64,000 bases of DNA. Origin: Atherinomorus stipes (lineage: Eukaryota > Chordata > Actinopteri > Atheriniformes > Atherinidae). The notes beneath the pieces were generated by a model. That model searched no databases and was not told where the DNA came from. It saw nothing but the letters and a program-made list of their open reading frames with translations. The position numbers were made by a program, and so were the translations under genes. The stretch lies in contig JALJCO010009025.1 of NCBI GenBank assembly GCA_023101725.1, positions 682,001-746,000 on the forward strand, in the 5' to 3' direction. Below, in pieces: positions 56,451 through 64,000 of this stretch (positions within the stretch are counted from its first letter, which is position 1; every line of letters starts with the position of its first letter).

Positions 56451-58340
56451 CACGTAACATCTGATTAATCACAATTAATCCAAGCATTTCATGTGATTAA
56501 TTGCGATTAAAAATTGTAATCATCATTGCCCAGCACTAATTTTTATTTTTGGGTATTTGGCATTTTGAACTGACCTGTTAGAAATATCCTTTCCTGTTCT
56601 ATATTATATACGCTGCCCCATGTAAACATTACCCCTAACCAATTATATGTTTAACTAATTAATTAAAGATTTAACTAATGAATTAAACGTATTTCTGGAT
56701 TAAAACATTAAATATTGTGCCTGTTTAGTGAAAATGTGCCTCCAGATTGAGTAATTACAAGTGAACAATCACTTCAATTACTGAACAATAACTGATCAAA
56801 AAGTGAACAATAATGAAACAATCTACTGGATAAAATATCATCATCACATTAAATCTTCGTTCTGTGGTTTCTAGCTTTGGGGTGAGTTGTTCCTTTCCAT
56901 GAATAGTTATTGAGCAATTATGGCGTATCTGATATGAATGGCTGTAAAGAATTTTTAAATTTTCTTTAAACATCATTTCTTTTTTACAGGGTTTATCAAA
57001 TAAAATCGAGCCTGGTTCACCGGAGGGTAAAATATGAACAACGCACTACCTTGAACATTTTTCTTTATGAAATTTGAGCTCTTTTTTCCAAATTATGATT
57101 CAGGTCCGTTCCTATGAATTTATCCCCTGCAGCTAAATGTGTTAAAATGCTGCTTACATCCATTCACATAACATTACTGTAATATCCATGACCTGCCTAG
57201 ACTGAAACAAGGCAGGTGCTGTATGTGAGACAGCTTTATAAGAGATGTGAACTCTTGGAGGAGCAGCACTGATAGAAAGTCACAGACAGCTAGAAGAGAG
57301 AAAAAGCAGAAGTTAGCTAAGTGGCCAATGGGAACATTGTATTTAAGAGGAAAGTAATATATTCCATTTCAGAAATACACTGCTCAAATTCAAAGCCACC
57401 GAAAAAGTGGGACAGAGGACTATCTAGAGAAAAGTCAAGCTCACAAACTAAAGAAAGAACAACTAAGAAAGAAAGACTATAAAAAAAAAAGGGTCGTGAA
57501 AGTAGTCATGGTATCATAGCAACCAGCAGACATCCAAAATGTAGAGGCGGGTTATCGCTACCTACAAACATGCTGCGACACGCCCAGTGTGGAGGTGAAG
57601 AAGGACAACTAAGGGGGGTGGGCAAGGAGGCCAAAAGCCAAGGACTTAAAGACGATTGGATGGGCAGAGTGGGCAGTACAGGTCAACAGGTGCACAGCTG
57701 TTTAAATCTTTTAGGTTAGGAAAAGAATCCCAGAGAAATTTGACAGTTGGGTGGTTGTAAACTTTTGCTTTTATGTTGCCAGTAAAATAAAAACCTAAGC
57801 AGGTAGATGGGTGACAAGCACTGAAAAGCAGCATTCTACAGCTTGTAACTACACCGGGCTCTTTCTTACATTTTACGTGAACAGAAGCACAATTAAGGAC
57901 CTGGATCACTACAAGCTGCCACAAGAGCTTTAGTGCTCCTTGACATTTGGAACTTTAATGGACGGGATAAACACCATTCTTCTCAATGCCCCTCCTTCAT
58001 CTGCAGATTTAATAACAGTTGAAGAAAACACTGATGACACAAATGCCTGTTAAAGTTCTGGGTCTGCTTATCAAAGTCCTATCAATTTGCAATTAAGCTG
58101 TTTCTATGTTGACAGACGGCTGAAGCTATAATGGTTTTAAAAATATGACAGACGGCTCTAACATTGATCCGGGTTATAATTGATCTGCAGCCCTTCTCCA
58201 TTTGACAGAACTGAATTGTGATCTTTAGCTCATTTTTTAAAAACTATTTGACTGTAGCTTTATTGCGTTTGCGTTGCTTTATTGCTGCTGTTTTAGCTGC
58301 TGTTGCTATCTTCAGTACCAGCAGGAAGATGTTTTCATTT
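56451..58340. other. Intergenic, no gene recognised
   Basis: A 92-codon minus-strand frame at 57646-57924 has no recognisable domain or splice context. Sequence is AT-rich. Confidence 0.45.
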
Positions 58341-58344
58341 TTAA

Positions 58345-59285
58345 AGGAGCTTTGTGAAAAATGGACTTTTATGAGCTCTTAACAATGTTAATGTGTTACC
58401 TTCTCGTAAAAAAAGCGTTTTTCTTCATTCATGCATGTTTGAGTAATCTGTATGAATCTACAGTATAGGAATTCTCATTCAAAGCTCTAGCTTCCTTACA
58501 ACGGCTGCCTTAGAAATGCCTACGTAGAAATCAGTTCTCCAGATTTCCCCAATCATGAAGCACTGAATATGCTTGCACAGCATCGTAGCAAGACGATGTT
58601 GCCTCCAGTTTAGAATACAGGGTTTTTTATTTTACTTTATTTATTTATTTACTTTATTTATTTACTTATTTGCTTTTTTCAGCTCTAAATGACAGCAAGC
58701 TGGGAAAAAAATGGAGTTGTGTTTGGCGTGGGAATTTATTTGTTGTACCACATGATCGATCGACTTGCCAGAAGTAGTTAGATTTCGTCTTCAGGAGCAG
58801 AAAAAACCCTCGGCTTTGTGTGTGAACTTCACTCCTGGCAGATTCATGTAAAGTGTTTTTCTCTGGGATTACTTGATACAATTCCCACAATAAAAACGTC
58901 TCATGGATAGACAACACCGGTGAGTGAAACCATATGTGGTACTTCACACTCAACATGAGACTCTTGGTCGAGCGCACAAAGCTCCATAATGGGGTAATCC
59001 GTCAACTGGAGTCCGATCATCCATCACTATTTACAAATATAGTGAGTTACGATGCTGGTGTTAGACAAAAATCTGTGAGCCTTCAGAATCTGTTACAGTT
59101 CAGGGGTGACATCATGAAATGGGCGTACAAACATGCCAATTGGTCAAGAGCTTCGGCGGTTCAGTGCAGTCAGCTGTCAAATTTTTAACACCAAATTATT
59201 CATCTATAGTGGTAAAGGGAACATATTTAGCTTAGAAAAGTTTTTGTTGGCTTTTAGAATGTTTGACAAGCATGATGCAGCTCCT
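58345..59285. mobile_element. TTAA-flanked MITE, ends AGGAGCT
   Basis: Left AGGAGCTTTGTG follows TTAA (58341-58344). Right, inverse complement AGGAGCTGCATC, precedes TTAA (59286-59289). The inverted repeat is short (7 bp exact), so confidence is lower. The interior holds a (TTTA)n-rich run at 58630-58672. Confidence 0.55.
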
Positions 59286-60175
59286 TTAAAAAAAAAACTG
59301 TATTTGCATTCTGTTTTTTTCGATGGGTTTCAGCTGTGCGGTTGCATTTTTCAGTACAACAATATCGGTGAAACTCAACAAAATTAGGTCGATTAACGTA
59401 TGGTGCAAATAAATTCTCAAAGAAATTTTATATTTAAAGGTGATAGCTACAAGTAAGTGGCGCAATAACTTGCTTGCTCAATTAATGTTACAGAACCGGC
59501 TAACCTTTAAGTAGCATTAGCAAATGTTTAGCTTACGTGTTAAGGAGGAAAGTAGCAACCTCCACAGGGCTTTTGAGCCCCTTTGCCTTTACCCTCATCG
59601 GCCTACCAATGTTATTGGCAAATATTGGCAATAAAATGTGATATCAGGAAATATTGGTATCGGTTTTATAGACCAATATTTTTCAAAACGAAATCTAGCA
59701 AGATTTCATTACGAAAAAATTAAATCTTGTGAGATCTTGTTCCATTAGCAACATACCAGCATGTAGAAAAGTCCCTGTTATCCTGGAAGAACTTCATATT
59801 CCAACATTCCTTTCAGAGTCATGTGACTACGATGCTGCTGCTACAGACTGACTTGCTTTGAAGCTGCTTACATCTGGTTTTAAAGTGCTGATGAGACGAC
59901 CTTAAAGGCAGGGGAGGGGATCCTGGAAAAAACGGTTCTAGCAAGCTAAATTAAAAAATTTACACCCCCCAAAACCACGCCTCCAAGAGCACAGGAACGC
60001 GTTCACCATAGTTGTTGGCGAACATAACCGAGAACAGCCAAGTGGTTAGTTTGTTAGCTTCCCAGTAAACAGCCGAGGAACCACGTTTCCTAAAAGTGAT
60101 CATTATCTCACCTCCAACTTCTTCTGTGGTGTAAAACATCCTCACTGCAAACACCAACACATGACTTGATCCACA

Positions 60176-60832
60176 TCTGTTTTTTCTTTTTAAAGGGGAA
60201 ACTAGACTTTTTTTTACCTAAAAAATTTTTTGGGACCCCCGGGGGAAAAAAAAGGTTTGGGGGGGTATATCCCCCCCCCCCGGGGGGCCTCGGGGCAGGA
60301 AAAAAAAAAACCCCTCGGTCCGCGAGGAAAAGGACAAAAAAAAAAAGGGGGGGGGCCGTGTCTCCTCTCTCCACCGCCCCTTCCCTCTATATAAAACAAA
60401 CCACAGCAAAAAAAAAAAAAAAACCTTATCCCCCCACACCCAAACCACGACCCGGCCCCTAACTACCATAGGCGGAGGGCGGGGGGGGGGCTGGGTGCCG
60501 GGGGGAGATTAACCATCAAGCCTAAAATACTACAATGAAAAAAGAAAAAAAAAAAAAATTCTTCTTCCTCCCCCTAAACAAAAAAAAAAAAAAATAAACC
60601 CAAGAGAAATCGCACGAAGGAAAAGACCCGATAAAAAAAAAGGAGGGGGGGGAGGGAGGGGGGGGGGCGAGGGAAAAAAAAAGAAAAAAAAAATAGAAAA
60701 GAAAAAAAAGAAAAAAAAAAAAAAAAAAAGAAAAAAAAGGGGGAGGAAGGGGGGGGGGGTGGGGGGGGGGGGGGGGGGGGGAAAGGAAGGAAAGGAGGAC
60801 GAGGGGGGGCCCCGAGGGGTCGGCTTTAAGAG
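60176..60832. other. Homopolymer-dominated block, possible assembly artefact
   Basis: Long runs of A, G, C and T follow each other (for example G-runs of 9-26, A-runs of 9-19, and alternating poly-G/poly-A with almost no complex sequence). Base composition is unlike anything else in the window, and ORFs in it are poly-Phe/Pro/Gly nonsense. It looks like low-quality consensus or a misassembled gap edge rather than a biological microsatellite. Confidence 0.7.
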
Positions 60833-60984
60833 CAAACAGTGGCATAGATAAGAACAGCTAGCAGCCATGTTTGTCTCAGTTCGTCTGGAAGGTGGACACA
60901 ACTAACGGCAGTCGAGTTTGATGGACATAATAATCATTCAATCAACAAGCATGGGCTATTCGCAACCCCGCAAAAGGATGAGTG

Positions 60985-61289
60985 TGTGTATTTTTCTATA
61001 TGGTTGGGTTTATGTAAGGAGGTACTGAAGCTCCCTTACACTTTGCAAATTAAAACTTAAAAACTAAATTAAACAGAAATAAAGAAAATGTTAAACTCAA
61101 ATTTGAGATTGTGTTTTATTGACAGTACTTCTTACTTTTGATACTTAAGTACAGTAAATACAAGCTACTTTTTTACTTTTACTCAAGTAATATTCTAGCA
61201 GGCGACTTTCACATTTACTTGAGTCATTTTCCAGCAAGGTACTTTTACTTTTACTCAAGTATGGCTTTTGGGTACTTTATACAACACTG
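60985..61289 (+). repeat. Right half of the hAT element seen at 692-1616
   Basis: 'tttttctatatggttgggtttatgtaaggagg' and everything through '…ggtactttatacaacactg' match 1315-1616 closely. The terminus here, cacaacactg-type (inverse CAGTGTTGTATA), is better preserved. The left half is missing. Confidence 0.85.
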
Positions 61290-61539
61290 CTTACAGGTAA
61301 TAAGAAGGTTATGGTCGCCTCCCAAAGTGTTGCTGCAGAAGTTTTCTTTTAAATCCATTTGTTTGTTAACCCAGACCTGACTGCTCAGCAGTCACTCTCC
61401 CACTCACAGTTGAATCAGACAGGGAGGGGGAGGGTGGGGGGGAGTGAAGCGGACAGTGCATAGACCGTTAGGAGAGGGGGGTGGCTGTTTACTTGATAGT
61501 GTGCTCTAATTGGAGCAATTGAATTACGTAGAATGATAG
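61290..61539. other. No feature recognised
   Basis: Includes a G-rich run at 61422-61445. Otherwise unremarkable. Confidence 0.4.
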
Positions 61540-61719
61540 AACTACGTAGAATAATAATCTGCTGTCTGATTCAACCGTTTCTGAACAGAGATACAATCTG
61601 ACTGAATGAAACAGGAACTTTGATACTCATTCTGGACATTCACATGGCCTCATCAGTGCACAACAGATCATATTATACCCCCAAACCCCAGAAAAGTTCA
61701 ATTTGATGTCATGGCACCT
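61540..61719. repeat. Right end of the 4330-5286 MITE family
   Basis: Nearly identical to 5107-5286 ('ctggacattcacatggcctcatcagtgcacaacagatcatattatacccc…atgtcatggcacct'), followed by an intact TTAA (61720-61723). The left part is missing. Confidence 0.85.
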
Positions 61720-62264
61720 TTAAAAAGCACTATGAAGCCATTGACTTCAATGTTAAATGAGCTGAGAACGTTCTCTGGCAGACGTCACGTCCAGTTTCAG
61801 CTAACAGCGCCACGGTCAGATGTGCTGACATGCAGCAATGTTTTCTAATAACTCATCTATGCAGCTGCGCTTGTTTTGGCCTATAAACGTTTTGGCCTAT
61901 AAAATGTGGCGAAAAATATCAAAAACGTGTCATCAGCACTTTAAGTTGTTGATTAAGTTACCAAGTTATCAGAAACATTTTAATTAGCCACATGTTGGCT
62001 AATACCTGCTAGTTTCTGATATATGGCAGCCAGATGTCCAAAATGAACTCCTCTGGCTGAGTTAAACGGCAAAGGCTATTTTGGGATCTTTGTTCTCAGA
62101 GCAGAATATAGTTGTATTTCTTAACATCCGAGAGATACAACCTCACATTTACCTGCATTGGTATCGGTTGATATCAGACATCGGAACTTAAGAGCTGGAC
62201 AATATCGGTAAAAAAGCCAATATTGAACATCCTTTGTTGGCATGGTAATCAGATGTAAATATTT

Positions 62265-62440
62265 CCTTTTTTTAGACCCGTAAAAATGTATAAAACAATT
62301 AATATATGCCTTTATTTTATTTTATTGGTGGGGGGGATTAATACTTTTATTCTGAAACCCCTCTTGACGTTCTGTGGATATACTGTACTATTTTTTTAAA
62401 TTATTGTTTTGATGAAAATATTGTAGATATCACCTTTTAA
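62265..62440. repeat. Right-hand fragment of the AGGTTGAATATG MITE family
   Basis: 'agacccgtaaaaatgtataaaacaatta…cttttattctgaaacccc…tctgtggatatactg' parallels 51110-51258. The end ('atatcacct' then TTAA at about 62436-62439) is diverged. Confidence 0.55.
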
Positions 62441-62444
62441 GTTT

Positions 62445-63284
62445 TACTTTGCAAGGGAAGGATATCTGTTGCTTAAACTCAACTTTTATTCTTTTGATTT
62501 CTTTTTAAAGAATGAATAGAGAAATTATACTGGCAAAAATGACCAGATTCTTCTTTTCTCCCGTGTTTCTTGTATGAAGCCCATAATTTGTTATACACAT
62601 ATTCACTGTGGATAAGAAAACAAGAGATTTATTACGTTGTGATTCAGATAAGAAAAGTCTGAAGTTTGGCTCCATAGATTTAGCAGTCTTCTCATCGAAA
62701 CCCCAAGCAGCATCATGGTCGCTGATAAAAACACTGCATTGGAATTGAAAACCAACCGCCAAACGAGCCTCGATAGGAAGATAAATGGATAAACTGGGAT
62801 GAGGATGCTTGAGGGGAGTGCATTCAGAACACTTGCACGACATAAGGAGACTATTTGGACACTAGGGATGGAAAGGTTGTCTCAGAGGATTTATTCAGGC
62901 AATAAAAGATAAGGTCACTGTGTTGTAGGCTTTAATATTAATGTGCCATTTAACGACCCTCACCATGCGAGAAACTAGGTTATCAGTAGTACTAAGATAT
63001 AGCTCCAGGCACTTATTTTGTTATATGCGCGACTGAACTGCCAGTGGTATATTCCAGTTTCTCCATTGGTCAAATACGTAATCTATAGCCAAATAATAAG
63101 GCTATAGTTAATTTGTTTCTCTAGAGTAAGCAGGATGACAATATTCCCTGAGTCGACTGCTTTTATTTTATACTTCTGCTAACTTTATGGAAACTGTTTT
63201 AGGAAGAAAAATCACCCACATGCGGCTCTGAGCAAGGATTAGGGGTTTTGGGAGCACTGTAAACTAGGGTCTCGGTGTTGGCAT
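62445..63284. other. Intergenic upstream of the candidate promoter
   Basis: A 112-codon minus frame (62505-62843) lacks any recognisable domain. No repeat boundaries were seen. It may include distal regulatory sequence. Confidence 0.4.
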
Positions 63285-63430
63285 TTCACCCCGCCCCCTG
63301 ATTCGGACTATCCAATAAAATAAAAGGGAGCAACCGGTTCGACCAATCAGCATCGACGGATGATAGTGAATGGAAGTTTAGTTTTAGAGTTTGGAATACA
63401 CCGAGGGAGACACAAGAGGAGAGAGTCTAC
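63285..63430 (+). promoter_or_regulatory. Candidate RNA polymerase II promoter
   Basis: A GC-box-like ccccgccccc (63289-63298), a CCAAT box (63312-63316), an AT-rich aataaaataaaag (63314-63327) and a second CCAAT (63343-63347) lie within 60 bp, a typical proximal-promoter arrangement. Repeats are absent from here to the window end and the sequence becomes richer in CpG. The transcription start would fall roughly at 63370-63420. Confidence 0.4.
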
Positions 63431-63995
63431 GGATACTGTGCATGTAATAGTAGTTTTAAAGTATGTTTAAACCAATTTATATCGGTTGCTTTCTTTTATA
63501 AAACACTTATTTACGCGTAGGCTGTTCAACTACAAGCCCTCTCTCTCCCCCAACCGTGTCGAGGAGAGGAGGGTGGCAGGTGTTCAGTTGAGGGAGACGC
63601 ATCGTCTCAGACGGCTTCCACAGCCTCAACAGGGTGCCGACACGGAAAAAAACGGGTCTTTTTCCCCCCCTCTCTTTTTTAAGGGTTGCTTACTGGAGAT
63701 AAACACTTCGTAAGTACTACTGACAATAAGACGCTTTTGAATTCGTATACAATTCGTTGTATACTCTGGTTACTATTATCTGTGACCGTTGAAGACTGGA
63801 CAAAAAGCGAAAGGCTGCCAGTGTCGCAGTAGCAGCAATGAGAGTGACATTACCATCTGTAACGGCTGTTTCCCTACTTCACAACCACCACTTTTTTGGC
63901 TTTTTTTCCGCTCTTTTTCATCACCGGATGCACGCTATGGTAGAAGACCACCAGCTGTTGGCGTGAAACTTGTAATACATTTGTTTTAATGTTAA
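63431..63995 (+). other. Possible 5' leader / first exon, gene unknown
   Basis: Downstream of the candidate promoter the sequence is CpG- and pyrimidine-rich. A donor-like site cttc|gtaagta lies at 63709/63710, which could end a noncoding first exon. Several short open frames occur (75 codons from 63486, 66 codons from 63789, and a 44-codon frame opening at ATG 63838), none with a recognisable domain, so they may be upstream ORFs. The coding part would lie beyond the window. Confidence 0.3.
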
Positions 63996-64000
63996 CCTGT

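Larger units (their letters stand above)
59884..61940. mobile_element. TTAA-flanked element, ends AGTGCTGATGA(G/C)ACG
   Basis: Left AGTGCTGATGAGACG and right (inverse complement) AGTGCTGATGACACG match at 14 of 15, flanked by TTAA (59880-59883 and 61941-61944). It contains a further TTAA-adjacent terminus at 59906 (AGGCAGGGGAGG), the homopolymer-rich block, a hAT fragment and a piece of the 4330-5286 MITE family, so the original short element has been expanded by later insertions. Confidence 0.68.
59640..62235. mobile_element. hAT-like 'TATCGG' repeat, copy B, with nested insertions
   Basis: The outer parts 59640-59879 and 61945-62235 match copy A (50380-51556). The same internal TTAA is occupied by a different TTAA element (59884-61940). 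The right end …gccaatattgaacatcctt is diverged. Confidence 0.7.

Noticed and set aside
57646..57924. 92-codon minus-strand ORF as a host gene
   Set aside because: There is no domain, no splice sites that extend it and no supporting context.
60214..60901. Phe/Pro/Gly-rich frames of 61-123 codons
   Set aside because: They are products of homopolymer runs in a doubtful block.

Overview
The window reads as teleost fish nuclear DNA, from a gene-poor intergenic or intronic stretch. The evidence is the repeat content: Tc1-like and hAT DNA transposons, Ty3/Gypsy and L2-type retroelements, a tRNA-headed SINE, many short TTAA-flanked MITEs, and CA/TA microsatellites in AT-rich sequence. I recognise no host protein-coding exon. 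The only candidate host gene signal is a GC-box/CCAAT promoter pattern with a possible 5' leader at the right edge (63285-63995). All boundaries were read by eye.

Layout. 1-18.7 kb: scattered short elements. These are an internally deleted hAT element with an exact 8-bp target duplication (692-1616), an L1-like 3' end with target duplications (8847-9586) carrying a nested MITE, several MITEs, two hairpins, and otherwise unremarkable sequence. 18.8-25.7 kb: a complete Ty3/Gypsy retrotransposon on the minus strand, inserted in a (TA)n tract. Its 782-bp LTRs are almost identical, gag is intact, and pro-pol is broken. 25.8-26.6 kb: a decayed Tc1. 27.7-32.6 kb: two copies of a 531-541 bp TTAA MITE. 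The second is split by a rearranged Gypsy relative (28839-32589) whose two ends are INVERTED copies of the LTR start, flanked by a TTTG duplication. 32.6-35.8 kb: an L2-type LINE, then another Tc1.

35.8-48.8 kb: quiet sequence interrupted by a hAT transposase remnant with a recognisable intron (38.7-39.6 kb), a reverse-oriented Tc1 whose transposase region has become a C/AC microsatellite (40.9-42.1 kb), and an old inverted-end DNA transposon holding a SINE with 13-bp target duplications (45.4-46.9 kb). 48.9-51.7 kb: a Tc1-like element with at least three layers of nested insertions. 54.5-62.5 kb: further MITEs, a foldback repeat, LINE tails, a second copy of the repeat seen at 50.4 kb with another transposon in the same internal TTAA, and a homopolymer-rich block (60.18-60.83 kb) that may be an assembly artefact.

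The genes here are transposon genes: gag, protease, reverse transcriptase/RNase H and integrase of the Gypsy elements; LINE reverse transcriptase; and Tc1 and hAT transposases. All but one gag are visibly defective. The most unusual object is the inverted-LTR Gypsy copy. Its internal junction falls exactly at the end of the primer-binding site, which suggests aberrant reverse transcription followed by normal integration.
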